Of a stretch of DNA of 64,000 bases, positions 9,112-17,898 are shown in pieces; the stretch's first letter is position 1; the number at the start of each line of letters is the position of its first letter. The DNA lies in the NCBI RefSeq assembly GCF_002897295.1, contig NZ_BEXF01000025.1, forward strand, positions 27,333 through 91,332. Direction: 5' to 3'. The translations under genes and the position numbers were made by a program. The DNA comes from Brevibacillus reuszeri (GTDB taxonomy: Bacteria; Bacillota; Bacilli; Brevibacillales; Brevibacillaceae). The notes below the pieces were generated by a model. That model was not told the origin of the DNA. It saw only the letters and a list, made by a program, of their open reading frames with translations, and ran no database searches.

Positions 9112-9669
9112 TTATGCTTTTTGGGATTGCTTCAAGACTGTCATGCCGAGCTGGTTTTTAAAATGACCGAGTGCCCATTCATGTCCGGCTGGATTGAAGC
9201 TGGCGACGGCATCCTCGTGGATGACGACACGAAACCCGTTATAAAAGCCTTCGATTGCGGTGTGCAGCACACAAATGTCCGTGCAGACGCCAACGAGGTG
9301 AATTTCCGTAATGCCACGTGTGCGCAGCAGGAGAGCCAGGTCCGTTCCTTGAAAAGCGCTGTAGCGTGTTTTATCCATCCAATGAATGGTATCCTCGAAT
9401 TCCTCATACGTGTTCTGAATGCTTCCGTACAGGTTTCGGCCTGGAGTACCAATGATGTTATGCGGGGGATAAAGGCCTGTTTCCGGGTGATACGGGTCTT
9501 GCTCCTTGTGCGCATCTATTGCCATCACGACAAAGTCGCCTTCAGCCAAAAATTCACGAACGAGCTCTTGAATCCGTCCTTCGATTACTTGGCCTGGCAC
9601 TCCACATGTCAAGGCACCATCAGTGGCAACAAAGTCGTTGGTATAGTCAATGACAATCAGAGCTTTCAT
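9112..9669 (-). CDS. pncA: nicotinamidase-like isochorismatase
   Basis: Cysteine hydrolase of 185 residues that most likely deamidates nicotinamide to nicotinate, feeding the Preiss-Handler route. The catalytic triad is visible: Asp in VIDYTNDF, Lys in WMDKTRYSAF and Cys in LVGVCTDICVLHTA, with metal ligands in MAIDAHKEQDPYHPE. The binding site GAGGAGG stands correctly before its ATG. Its place between an NrtR-like regulator and a NadD-like enzyme supports nicotinamidase over other isochorismatase activities. Confidence 0.88.
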   Translation of the reverse strand: MKALIVIDYTNDFVATDGALTCGVPGQVIEGRIQELVREFLAEGDFVVMAIDAHKEQDPYHPETGLYPPHNIIGTPGRNLYGSIQNTYEEFEDTIHWMDKTRYSAFQGTDLALLLRTRGITEIHLVGVCTDICVLHTAIEGFYNGFRVVIHEDAVASFNPAGHEWALGHFKNQLGMTVLKQSQKA

Positions 9670-9692
9670 ACGTAAAACCTCCTCAGTCGATT

Positions 9693-10481
9693 TTAATAAA
9701 TCATGGCAACCGGCATGTAGTCGGTAAAGCGATACAGCTTGGCAGGGGAGTTGGAATACTCTGTTGAGTAGAGCGGGGTACCATCTGCTGCGAGTACCGG
9801 CTCTAAAATTCCTTGTCTTCTGGTTGTAGAAAGCAGGCGACGCTCAAAATTGCCGCGATCGCTTACCTTGAACGTAGGTACGACTGTTTCAATCACCTGC
9901 AAAAGCTCGCTAAGGGTGAACTCGCCAGGCAAAAAGGCTTTGGCGATATTGGTCTGAAGCATTTTTTCGCGCACCCGCGCTAGGGCATCGGTCAAAATCT
10001 CCCGATGGTCAAAAGCAAGCTGGAGTCCAAAGGCTTCCTCTATGGGAAAGAGACGCGCTTCCGATGCATCGTCGTCAGCTTTGGCATGTGCGAGCAATTC
10101 CTCGTGAACGAGCGAAACATAAGCGACGCTCGGAATCCAGCCCCGCGGATCTCTGCCAGGCTTGTAGTACGTCTTTAGCTGCTCGATATGAACATCGCGA
10201 TCGATATTCGTTTCTTCCTTCAGTTCCCGATACGCACACTCATCCAATGTTTCGCTTTCCTTGGAAAAGCCCCCGGGCAGTGCCCATTGCTCACCAAAGG
10301 TTGTGCTTTTTCTTTTGATCAAGAGGACGGAAAGCTGCTTGGTCGGCAAAGATTTCGTCTTTGTATGTCTCGCTTGAGAGGTGATGGTAAATATACAAAT
10401 ATCAGTAGGCAGTCCGTCCGGTGAGCGATGCTTTTGGGTACGATAGCTGATGCGCCTGGCTGGCAACGGTTTGATGGACAT
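9693..10481 (-). CDS. NrtR-like Nudix transcriptional regulator of NAD metabolism
   Basis: Two-part protein of 262 residues. An N-terminal Nudix domain holds the Nudix box (starting GGFSKESETLDE, then REL.EET); the final Gly of the consensus is Asn, so hydrolysis may be weak or lost. A C-terminal winged-helix-like region (FTLSELLQVIETV..., GNFERRLLSTTRRQGIL) follows. This is the NrtR architecture, in which the Nudix domain senses ADP-ribose and the winged helix represses NAD genes (known of the family). First gene of the operon with pncA and nadD. Start is ATG 10481 behind AAAGGATTGG; an upstream ATG at 10511 has no binding site. A plain ADP-ribose pyrophosphatase remains possible. Confidence 0.82.
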   Translation of the reverse strand: MSIKPLPARRISYRTQKHRSPDGLPTDICIFTITSQARHTKTKSLPTKQLSVLLIKRKSTTFGEQWALPGGFSKESETLDECAYRELKEETNIDRDVHIEQLKTYYKPGRDPRGWIPSVAYVSLVHEELLAHAKADDDASEARLFPIEEAFGLQLAFDHREILTDALARVREKMLQTNIAKAFLPGEFTLSELLQVIETVVPTFKVSDRGNFERRLLSTTRRQGILEPVLAADGTPLYSTEYSNSPAKLYRFTDYMPVAMIY

Positions 10482-10528
10482 AAAACCAATCCTTTCGTGT
10501 CGATCCCTCATTGCTGTCTTACTTGTAT

Positions 10529-10571
10529 ATTATATTTTTGTTTTAACAATGTCAATATAACAATGTTAAAA
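10529..10571 (-). promoter_or_regulatory. promoter and probable NrtR operator of the NAD operon
   Basis: On the minus strand TTGACA (10550-10555) and TATAAT (10529-10534) are 15 bp apart, a short-spaced sigma-A promoter. Overlapping it, 10541-10571 is an inverted repeat TTTTAAC / GTTAAAA with 17 bp between arms. Inside it are two direct repeats TAACAATGTYA 14 bp apart. Autorepression by the first gene of the operon would fit. Confidence 0.6.
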
Positions 10572-10590
10572 TGTGTGCTTTTAACAGAAA

Positions 10591-10620
10591 ACAAAAAGAC
10601 GTCGCAAAATGGCAGACGTC
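10591..10620 (-). terminator. intrinsic terminator of ppk
   Basis: On the minus strand GACGTC-T-GC / GC-GACGTC hairpin followed by TTTTTGTTTT. Confidence 0.8.
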
Positions 10621-10646
10621 AGTAGCGTGTATTCGTTGGTGTATCC

Positions 10647-12770
10647 CTATTCCAGTAGCGCAGTAATCGGTTTCAGACGTTGTGCAGAGAACGCCTTTTC
10701 TCGCGATTGATTGAGTCGGAATGCTTCCTCCCAAAAAAAGAGCTGACTGTTCAGGGGAAATGGACTCTCGGGTTGTACACGTATGTAAGTACCGTCGGGC
10801 AAGAGCATGGATGCTTTGGCATCATCTTTGAGCATGACCTCCAGATAATGAATCACTCTGGCTTTTAAATCGTCCTGAACGACAGGGAACAAAATCTCGA
10901 CGCGTGCGATCATGTTGCGTGTCATCCAGTCCGCGCTGGAAAGATAGACCTGGGGATTCCCACCGTTGCAGAACACATAAATGCGGCTATGCTCCAGGTA
11001 ACGGCCTACGATACTGATGACCCGTATGTTAGCGCTGACCTCGGGTAAGCCCGGGCGCAGGCAACAGATGCCGCGGACGATCAAATCAATTTTGACCCCG
11101 GCGCATGATGCCCGATACAAGGCTTCGATGATTTGTTTGTCAGTCAATGAATTCATCTTGGCGATGATAAAAGCAGGCTTTCCTGCAAGGCTGTTCTCCA
11201 ATTCTTTTTCAATGAGTGCCAAAAAGCTCTCGCGCATGCCGATCGGCGCTGTAGAGATCTCACGCCAGGCAGGTGGATGCGAATAACCAGACAAATGATT
11301 GAAAAAGTTGGACGCATCGATTCCGAATTCCTCACGCGAGGTAAGCATTCCGATGTCTGTGTAGGTGCCTGCCGTTTTGTCATTGTAATTGCCCGTGCTA
11401 AGATGCACGTATCTTCTCAGTTGGTTGTCTTCTACACGCACGACGAGTGTAATTTTGCTGTGGGTTTTCAATCCGGCCACTCCGTAAATGACATGGCAGC
11501 CGGCATTTTCCAGCTTTTTCGCCCAGACGATGTTGTTCTCCTCATCAAAGCGTGCTTTCAGCTCAAGCAAGACTGTGACCTGCTTTCCGTTATCCGCCGC
11601 TTTCAGCAACGCATTGACGATAGGAGAATCTCCGCTCACGCGATACAGCGTTTGCTTGATGGCCAAAACATTCGGGTCGACTGCAGCCTCCTGAACGAAT
11701 TGGATGATTGGGTCGAAAGATTCATACGGGTGATGCAGCAAAATATCCTTTTTTTGAATCGCTGCAAAAATATCTTCCTCGTCCAGCAAATCAAGCGGAT
11801 GCTGGGAAGTAAGCGGCTCAAACCGCAGATGATCATACCCTGCGAGTGCATGAAAGCGGAAATAGAAGCTGGGGTCGAGTGGACCATCCAGTCGGAAAAT
11901 TTCGAAAGCGGACAGCTCCAGCCAATCCTGTAGCGTCTCTTTCAAAAAGTCACTCATAGATGCAGCAACAGCCAAGCGGGAGGGCTCACCCATTTTTCGC
12001 TTTTTCAGCTCTTGCTCGATCGCTTCTAACAGGTCTTCCGTCTCGTCTTCGTCAATGGTTAAATCAGCGTTGCGTGTAATCCGAAACGGACTTGCCTCTA
12101 GAATGTTGTAGCCCCGGAACAAAGTATCCATATACAGGGCGATGACATCCTCGAGCAAAATGAAATGGGCTTCTCCGTCAGGGGAGGGCAGCTCCAGAAA
12201 GCGCGGGACAACAGCGGGTACTTGTACCACAGCAAACAGTGGGCCCTCGCTTTCTGGATCGTCATCCTCCAGTAGCACCGCCAGATTCAAGCTTTTGTTC
12301 AGCAGCATCGGGAACGGATGGCTGGCGTCTACAGCCATTGGTGTGAGCACAGGATACAGATGGTGGTGGAAAAATTGATGGACAAACTGTTCCTGCTCAC
12401 AGCTTAATTGCTCTGCTTTCACAAATCGAATACCTGCCCGCTGGAGGTCAGGCGTAATTTCGTTTTTCAGGATTGCATACATGGACCTGAGCACATGGTG
12501 GGTCCGCTCCCAAACGGCTTGGAGCTGTTCCCCTGGAGTCATCCCCGATTTGTTGTCTGGCTTGGTGAATCCAGCCTTCACCTGATCCTTTAGACCAGCT
12601 ACCCTTACCATGAAAAACTCGTCAAAGTTGCTGCTTGCGATTGCAATAAATTTTAACCGTTCAAATAATGGATTATCCGGATTGGCGGCCTCTGCCAGCA
12701 CGCGCTCGTTAAATGCAATCCAGCTCAATTCTCGATTGATATAATAATCTGGAATACTAAAGTCCTTCAT
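10647..12770 (-). CDS. ppk: polyphosphate kinase 1
   Basis: Builds polyphosphate from the gamma-phosphate of ATP, with reverse reaction possible. The 707 residues follow the PPK1 layout: N-terminal helical domain (YINRELSWIAFNERVLAEA), head domain, and two C-terminal phospholipase-D-like domains. The two conserved His are in GLKTHSKITLVVR (phosphorylated His) and LEHSRIYVF. Length is standard. The binding site AAGGGTTGG precedes the ATG. An exopolyphosphatase gene lies 266 bp upstream on the same strand, but an inserted repeat separates the two, so joint transcription is uncertain. Confidence 0.95.
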   Translation of the reverse strand: MKDFSIPDYYINRELSWIAFNERVLAEAANPDNPLFERLKFIAIASSNFDEFFMVRVAGLKDQVKAGFTKPDNKSGMTPGEQLQAVWERTHHVLRSMYAILKNEITPDLQRAGIRFVKAEQLSCEQEQFVHQFFHHHLYPVLTPMAVDASHPFPMLLNKSLNLAVLLEDDDPESEGPLFAVVQVPAVVPRFLELPSPDGEAHFILLEDVIALYMDTLFRGYNILEASPFRITRNADLTIDEDETEDLLEAIEQELKKRKMGEPSRLAVAASMSDFLKETLQDWLELSAFEIFRLDGPLDPSFYFRFHALAGYDHLRFEPLTSQHPLDLLDEEDIFAAIQKKDILLHHPYESFDPIIQFVQEAAVDPNVLAIKQTLYRVSGDSPIVNALLKAADNGKQVTVLLELKARFDEENNIVWAKKLENAGCHVIYGVAGLKTHSKITLVVRVEDNQLRRYVHLSTGNYNDKTAGTYTDIGMLTSREEFGIDASNFFNHLSGYSHPPAWREISTAPIGMRESFLALIEKELENSLAGKPAFIIAKMNSLTDKQIIEALYRASCAGVKIDLIVRGICCLRPGLPEVSANIRVISIVGRYLEHSRIYVFCNGGNPQVYLSSADWMTRNMIARVEILFPVVQDDLKARVIHYLEVMLKDDAKASMLLPDGTYIRVQPESPFPLNSQLFFWEEAFRLNQSREKAFSAQRLKPITALLE

Positions 12771-12799
12771 CCATGTCCAACCCTTTTATATATTTATAG

Positions 12800-12972
12800 A
12801 GGTTGTTCAAAAAGTCGTCTTTTGATCACGAAGGATTCCTGAAAGCTAATCGACATCGAAAATGGCGTTCACCTTTGAAGTCCGGTGCTCATGTAGTTTG
12901 CCTACATTCCGCTCCTCCTTCTTCCGGTTCTCGTCATTTTCTCGGTGCTGAAAAGCCAACTTTTTGAACACG
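12800..12972. mobile_element. MITE-like element with 9-bp flanking duplication
   Basis: A 173-bp non-coding element between ppk and ppx. Its ends are inverted: TGTTCAAAAAGT at 12804-12815 matches ACTTTTTGAACA at 12959-12970, and the similarity extends to 20 bp with few mismatches. The nine bases TATTTATAG stand directly outside both ends (12791-12799 and 12973-12981), as expected of a target-site duplication. No open reading frame of note is inside. The parent insertion sequence is not in this window. Confidence 0.7.
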
Positions 12973-13036
12973 TATTTATAGGTAGATGATTCCAACTCAT
13001 TTAGGACAAGTATAGCAGGCTACTATTAAGTGATTG

Positions 13037-14572
13037 TTAAGTTTTGGGCTTGTCGAGTACTGCTTCAAACGATATCGGTATTTTCCAACCCTTGGAGAAC
13101 TTGATCAATGGTTCGTCCAGCAAGGAATATTCCAAATGATCCGTGCGCTTGCCTACGCAAATAAGAGAATACGAGCCATTTGTTTTCGTGAGCTGGACAG
13201 AGCGGATCGACTGCGTCATGGAGCGATCCAGCATCCGGGATACTAATAGGACGTGGCCGAGCTTTTCAATCATGCTCTTGTCCTGTTTGGAAACGATGTC
13301 TGGATGGCGGTTGATCTGGCTCACCAGCAGCTTATTGCTTTTGTAAGACGCAAGCATCGCGATGAGCAGTCGCTCCCGGTGCGTGTAGCCTGCCATCAAT
13401 ACCTGCGAGAGTAAATAAAACGTATGCTCGGATGACTCGTATACGTTGATGGTACGGCCTGCATCGTGTAGCAGGGTAGCCGTAGCCAAAAGCTCTCGCT
13501 CCGCTTGGCCGAATGTATGGAGACCCTGGGCGCCTAGCTGGTCAAACAGAGATAGGGCCAAGCTTTTGACATGCTCGGCATGTGTACGGTCGATGTGATA
13601 GCGATTCATGAATTGCGCCGCGGTTTTTGCATGAATATCGCTACCAGTTGCAGGCGGTTCTGATCCCCAAACCGACGCATAAAGTACACCCTCACGCAGA
13701 CCTTTGTTGCTCACGAGAAGGACATCACTGCCTGTGTGTTCCAGCAAGGATTCAAAAGCAGCGATCCCTGAAAGCACGACATCTGCCCGGTCCTTGGACA
13801 TCCCTGGAACCTGACGTCTTTCTTCCAGAGGGAGGCTGCGGATATGCTCCAAAATACCCGTTACACTTTCTGTGCTGATCGGGTAATGATGCAGGCTGTC
13901 CATGCTGTAGTGAACGGAGCGCTGATGAATTTTTCCCAGATTGCGTGCAGTGCCGCCGATCGCAATCACAGGACATTTTTTGCCCATAAGCCATGGCTTG
14001 GATGCGAATGAGGCGGCTAGAAAAGAACGCAGCTGGGCGAATTCAGCTTCTGTCGGTATGTCGCTATGTAGAAACATTTTTGTCAGTGTAACAATTCCAA
14101 AAGGGAAGCTGTGACTCTCTTGCAGCCTGCGATTTTGAAAATACGTGATCTCCGTGCTGCCACCACCGATATCAATCGTAACTCCCTCGTCTACATTCAT
14201 GCTGTCCATCACAGCGAGATAGCCATAATGGGCTTCTTCCTCTCCTGTTAAAATCTGGATAGCGATTCCTGTTTCAGCTTTGATCCGCTGGGTCAGCTCG
14301 ATCCCGTTTTCTGCCTGTCTGACGGCAGCTGTGGCAACGGCAATTGTTTTTTGGACCTGTCTCGCATCCAGCAGCTCCTTGAATTGGTGCAAACAAGTGA
14401 GCGTAATGGATATTCCTTCGGCGTCGAGACGGTTGTTTTGCAGATGATTGCTGAGCCTGAGGCTGCGCTTGATATTGTCCACTTCGGTCAGATTTCCCTG
14501 CTCGTCCTGCTTATAAATAACCAGCCTGGCTGTATTTGAACCAAGGTCGATAACACCAATACTTTTCGTCAT
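13037..14572 (-). CDS. ppx: Ppx/GppA exopolyphosphatase with HD-like C-terminus
   Basis: Removes terminal phosphates from polyphosphate (or pppGpp). The 511 residues start with the ASKHA phosphate-binding motif GVIDLGSNTARLVIY; GEEEAHYGYLAVM and IDIGGGSTEITYF follow, then a helical HD-type domain (LLHDAGRTINVYESSEHTFYL) from about residue 310. Long Ppx of this type usually act on polyphosphate. Start is ATG 14572 after GTGGGGAA; the 18 extra codons upstream carry no binding site. Neighbour of ppk, so the pair sets polyphosphate levels. Confidence 0.9.
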   Translation of the reverse strand: MTKSIGVIDLGSNTARLVIYKQDEQGNLTEVDNIKRSLRLSNHLQNNRLDAEGISITLTCLHQFKELLDARQVQKTIAVATAAVRQAENGIELTQRIKAETGIAIQILTGEEEAHYGYLAVMDSMNVDEGVTIDIGGGSTEITYFQNRRLQESHSFPFGIVTLTKMFLHSDIPTEAEFAQLRSFLAASFASKPWLMGKKCPVIAIGGTARNLGKIHQRSVHYSMDSLHHYPISTESVTGILEHIRSLPLEERRQVPGMSKDRADVVLSGIAAFESLLEHTGSDVLLVSNKGLREGVLYASVWGSEPPATGSDIHAKTAAQFMNRYHIDRTHAEHVKSLALSLFDQLGAQGLHTFGQAERELLATATLLHDAGRTINVYESSEHTFYLLSQVLMAGYTHRERLLIAMLASYKSNKLLVSQINRHPDIVSKQDKSMIEKLGHVLLVSRMLDRSMTQSIRSVQLTKTNGSYSLICVGKRTDHLEYSLLDEPLIKFSKGWKIPISFEAVLDKPKT

Positions 14573-14657
14573 GAGATTCCCCACTTTGCGATAGTACCAT
14601 TTTTTGATCTTTCCATTATGCCACATAATTTAAGGATTCCACCCAATAACTTGTTAG

Positions 14658-14686
14658 TTGACAACAGCCCAAAACCTTTTTATAAT
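14658..14686 (+). promoter_or_regulatory. consensus sigma-A promoter of alaR-alaT
   Basis: Exact TTGACA (14658-14663), 17-bp spacer, exact TATAAT (14681-14686). Transcription would begin near 14693 and enter the T-box leader. Confidence 0.92.
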
Positions 14687-14692
14687 CGGAGA

Positions 14693-15007
14693 CATTCAAT
14701 CAAGCATGAAACACGCATAGCAACGAAACGCCGTGAAAAGGAAAGTAGAAAAGGGATTTGACGTCCAGAGAGCTGCCTGATTGCTGGGAGGGCAGCCGCG
14801 AACTCTTTTTGAATGCCACCTTGGAGCTCTGCTTTTGAACGAATGAGTAGAAAGCAGCGACTGGCCCACGTTATCGGGCGCATGTCAATGACGACTGCAT
14901 AAGTTTGCTTTTTGTGAAAAAGGCAAAAAAGCTGAGTGGTACCGCGATACCTTCGCCTCAGCAATCGGATTTATGGGAAACCATGGGTCTGGTTGCTGGG
15001 GCTTTTT
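14693..15007 (+). promoter_or_regulatory. T-box leader, probable alanine specificity
   Basis: The T-box itself is GAGTGGTACCGCG (14934-14946), which pairs with the NCCA end of uncharged tRNA. Stem I holds an AGTAG element (~14744), AGAGAG, and the specifier side GAAT-GCC-ACCTTGGAG with GCC (alanine) at 14815-14817; reading TGC (cysteine) one base earlier is possible but puts C rather than the usual purine after the codon. The terminator CCTCAGCAATC / GGTTGCTGGGG plus T5 covers 14956-15007. The genes behind it look like alanine transaminase and its regulator, which agrees with alanine. Confidence 0.92.
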
Positions 15008-15040
15008 GCATGTAAAAAGAGAGAAATGGAGTGGTGGGGT

Positions 15041-15541
15041 ATGGATCGAGTGAAGCAACGAGAACTGCTACATCTTTTGGAAGAGGACAGTCGCATGAGC
15101 GCCGAGCAAATCGGTAAAATGCTGGCTGAGCCAACTGAGGCTGTCGAAGAGGCGATTGCCGCGCTCGAAGCAGACAAGGTTATCGTGAAGTATCCAGCGC
15201 TCGTAAACTGGGAGCGGGTTGAGGACCATCCATATGTAAACGCGATGATCGATGTAAAAGTAACACCGAAGCGCGATGTGGGATTTGACGAGGTGGCACA
15301 GCGCATCTGCCGCTTCCCGGAAGTAAAGGCTGTCTATTTGATGTCAGGTGCGAGCTATGACTTGTCGATCGTACTGGAAGGAAAGACGATGAGAGAAGTA
15401 GCCAACTTTGTTTCGCAAAAGCTGGCGACACTCGATTCAGTCGTTTCAACTGCTACGCACTTTATTTTGAAACGCTACAAGCACGATGGGATTGAGCTGG
15501 AGGATCGTGACGAAGATCGTAGGATGGTGGTTACGCCGTGA
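15041..15541 (+). CDS. alaR: Lrp/AsnC-family regulator (AlaR-like)
   Basis: Feast/famine regulator of 166 residues: an N-terminal winged helix-turn-helix (QRELLHLLEEDSRMSAEQIGKML) and a C-terminal RAM ligand domain (NAMIDVKVTPKRDVGFDEVA, VYLMSGASYDLSIVLEGKT). It overlaps the aminotransferase by 4 bp. In B. subtilis the same pair is AlaR (YugG) and AlaT (YugH), where the regulator activates alanine synthesis (known). Start is ATG 15041 behind GGAG; the frame is open back into the T-box terminator, but that upstream part is leader. Confidence 0.85.
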   Translation: MDRVKQRELLHLLEEDSRMSAEQIGKMLAEPTEAVEEAIAALEADKVIVKYPALVNWERVEDHPYVNAMIDVKVTPKRDVGFDEVAQRICRFPEVKAVYLMSGASYDLSIVLEGKTMREVANFVSQKLATLDSVVSTATHFILKRYKHDGIELEDRDEDRRMVVTP

Positions 15542-16722
15542 GTACACAATTAACAGTCAACAAAAGTCGTTTATCATCCACAGTCGCTTCTTTGAAGCCT
15601 TCGGGAATTCGCCGCTTTTTCGATTTGGCAGCTTCGATGGAGGGAGTCATCTCGCTAGGTGTTGGTGAGCCTGATTTCGTTACACCTTGGCGCATGCGGG
15701 AAGCATCGATTTCGTCATTGGAGCGCGGTCATACCGCGTATACATCCAATGCTGGCCTTTTGGAGCTGCGGGTTGAAATCCAGAAGTATTTGGAGGAGCG
15801 TTTTTCTGTCAGCTATCATCCTGAGTCCGAAATTCTGATTACGGTTGGAGCCAGTGAAGCGATTGACATCGCACTGCGCGCCATTTTGGACCCAGGTGAT
15901 GAGGTGCTGGTCGTCGAGCCTTGCTACGTATCGTATGAACCAGTCATTCGTTTGGCTGGCGGTGTACCGGTCTTTTTGAAAACGACCATGGAAAACAATT
16001 TCAAGCTGACGCCAGAAGAGCTGGAGAAGCATATCTCTCCTCGTACCAAAGCGATCATTTTCTGCTATCCGAACAACCCAACAGGGGGAACGATGACCGC
16101 GGACGAGTGGAAAACATTGCTGCCGATTATTGAAAAACACGATCTTTTGGTGATCTCCGATGAGATTTACGCAGAGCTGACGTATGGTCGGATGCATGAC
16201 AGCATCGCGGCGCTGCCAGGAATGAAGGACAGAACGATTCTGATTTCCGGATTCTCCAAAGCGTTTGCGATGACAGGCTGGCGGCTAGGGTACGTATGTG
16301 CCACTCCAGATTTGTTGGCAGGGATGCTGAAAATTCATCAATATACGATGCTGTGTGCACCAACGATGGCGCAAATGGCTGCGCTGGAGGCACTTCGTCA
16401 TGGTCGCGCAGATATGGAACGGATGATTGAGAGCTACCGTCAGAGACGCAATTACGTAGTGGATGGCTTTAGACAGATCGGGCTGACATGTCATGAGCCT
16501 GACGGTGCATTCTACGCCTTCCCGTCAGTTACCTCGACAGGACTTACCTCTGCGGCATTTGCAGAAAAGCTGCTAATGGAAGAAAAGGTAGCGGTCGTTC
16601 CTGGTGATGTGTTTGGAGAGAGCGGTCACGGACATATACGCTGCTCCTATGCGACGTCGATCGATCAGTTGAAAAAGGCGCTGGAGCGGATGGATAGCTT
16701 GATGAGTCGGATGAAAGCTTGA
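15538..16722 (+). CDS. alaT: PLP-dependent aminotransferase (AlaT-like)
   Basis: Class I/II aminotransferase of 394 residues, most likely making alanine from pyruvate and glutamate. The PLP lysine is in SGFSKAFAMTGWRLGY; the PLP/substrate motifs YPNNPTGG and VISDEIYAELTY are intact, as is the C-terminal substrate Arg in HIRCSYATS. GTG start inside the end of alaR (GTGA overlap), so translation is coupled. The alanine T-box upstream supports the reaction; by sequence alone an aspartate or aromatic aminotransferase could not be excluded. Confidence 0.85.
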   Translation: MSTQLTVNKSRLSSTVASLKPSGIRRFFDLAASMEGVISLGVGEPDFVTPWRMREASISSLERGHTAYTSNAGLLELRVEIQKYLEERFSVSYHPESEILITVGASEAIDIALRAILDPGDEVLVVEPCYVSYEPVIRLAGGVPVFLKTTMENNFKLTPEELEKHISPRTKAIIFCYPNNPTGGTMTADEWKTLLPIIEKHDLLVISDEIYAELTYGRMHDSIAALPGMKDRTILISGFSKAFAMTGWRLGYVCATPDLLAGMLKIHQYTMLCAPTMAQMAALEALRHGRADMERMIESYRQRRNYVVDGFRQIGLTCHEPDGAFYAFPSVTSTGLTSAAFAEKLLMEEKVAVVPGDVFGESGHGHIRCSYATSIDQLKKALERMDSLMSRMKA

Positions 16723-16744
16723 GAAGCGTCTATATAATAGAAGA

Positions 16745-16778
16745 AAAAAGGGATGCCATTGGGTTATCCCTTTTTTTC
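16745..16778. terminator. bidirectional intrinsic terminator
   Basis: AAAAAGGGAT / ATCCCTTTTTTT hairpin between convergent alaT and lrgB. Confidence 0.9.
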
Positions 16779-16796
16779 TTCTTCAAAATCTCCCTA

Positions 16797-17471
16797 TCAG
16801 GAGGACATCACGATGGTAGCAACCAGCTGTGTCACGAGCGCCGCGAGGATCATTGAAATGCTGGAGACGGTGCCAGAGATCGGACTTAGCTCGAACGCTT
16901 TTGATGTACCTGCACCATGTGCGCTCGTACCGAGCAGGACTCCTCTGGCAATATCATCGGAGATGCGCAGGTATGAGATGATATACGGTCCGATGACAGA
17001 GCCGAGCAGTCCTGTAATCAAGACAAGCACAGCAGTAATAGAAGGAACGCCTCCGATCATCTCCGATACATTCATGGCGATCGGCGTAGTGATCGAGCGC
17101 GGCAGCAGGCTGAATAGCACCTGATGATCGACATGCAGCAAAAGTGCCAGCAAGGCCGAGGAGACGACTGCTACAGCGGAACCAGCTACCACACTGATCA
17201 AGATCTGCGCAGCGTGTTTCTTCAATAAAGGATAGTATTTGTAGAGCGGAACGGCAAAAGCGATGGTAGCAGGCTGGAGCATGTAGGCCAGCCATTTGCC
17301 GCCAGCATTGTACGTATCATAAGACGTATGAGTGCAGAGTAAGACAATAACTAAAACGATCGGCGTAAACAAAAGTGGCGAAAACAGTAGTGTACGTTTG
17401 AAGCGATAAAGTCGTTTGGCGATGAGGTAAACGAAAATGGTGAATAAGAATCCCAATATGCCGGCAATCAT
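16797..17471 (-). CDS. lrgB: LrgB/CidB-family membrane protein
   Basis: Multi-helix membrane protein of 224 residues with the LrgB signatures LLKKHAAQILISVVAGS, PRSITTPIAMNVSEMIGG, GPYIISYLRI and LLGTSAHGAGTSKAFE. Family members work with the holin-like LrgA/CidA and influence murein hydrolase activity and export of overflow products such as pyruvate. It overlaps lrgA by 4 bp. Start is ATG 17471 behind GAAAGGAG; 18 further codons upstream lie within lrgA and have no binding site. Confidence 0.88.
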   Translation of the reverse strand: MIAGILGFLFTIFVYLIAKRLYRFKRTLLFSPLLFTPIVLVIVLLCTHTSYDTYNAGGKWLAYMLQPATIAFAVPLYKYYPLLKKHAAQILISVVAGSAVAVVSSALLALLLHVDHQVLFSLLPRSITTPIAMNVSEMIGGVPSITAVLVLITGLLGSVIGPYIISYLRISDDIARGVLLGTSAHGAGTSKAFELSPISGTVSSISMILAALVTQLVATIVMSS

Positions 17472-17839
17472 GGACGGGTATGCTCCTTTCGTTTGGAAAT
17501 GCTCTGGGCTACCAGTCCACTGCAAATCATAACAAATGCGGTACCAAATGCAATCACGAGAAAAATTTGAATCCCCTCATGCAACATCAGGCTTTGATAC
17601 GAGATGATTCCGACGGAGGGCGGAATGAAAAAAAGCAGCAGCTCGGCAAGTAGCGAGCTCGCTCCCGTTTCAATCCATTCCAGACGCAGGACCTTAGATT
17701 GAAGCAATAAAAACACCACGAACATGCCGAGGAGGCTCCCTGGTATTTTCCAATCGAGGATGGAGACAAGCGCGTTCATTATAATAGAAACGACAATAAA
17801 AAAAGCAACCTGCCCCAAGAGTATAAGTAGTCTTTTCAT
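17468..17839 (-). CDS. lrgA: CidA/LrgA holin-like protein
   Basis: Small membrane protein of 123 residues with four hydrophobic segments and the family motifs IPGSLLGMFVVFLLL and LLFFIPPSVGII. Forms oligomers in the cytoplasmic membrane and acts with LrgB. It is transcribed away from a LysR regulator gene, the arrangement of B. subtilis ywbI-ywbH-ywbG, where the regulator controls the pair in response to overflow metabolism. Confidence 0.88.
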   Translation of the reverse strand: MKRLLILLGQVAFFIVVSIIMNALVSILDWKIPGSLLGMFVVFLLLQSKVLRLEWIETGASSLLAELLLFFIPPSVGIISYQSLMLHEGIQIFLVIAFGTAFVMICSGLVAQSISKRKEHTRP

Positions 17840-17898
17840 GAAGTTCTCTCCCTTTGTGAAAAGTGTACATCACCTCTTTTCATAGGTAAAATGCATAT

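Noticed and set aside
14936..15040. N-terminal extension of the AlaR-like gene
   Set aside because: This part is the T-box and its terminator; the binding site and homology place the start at 15041.
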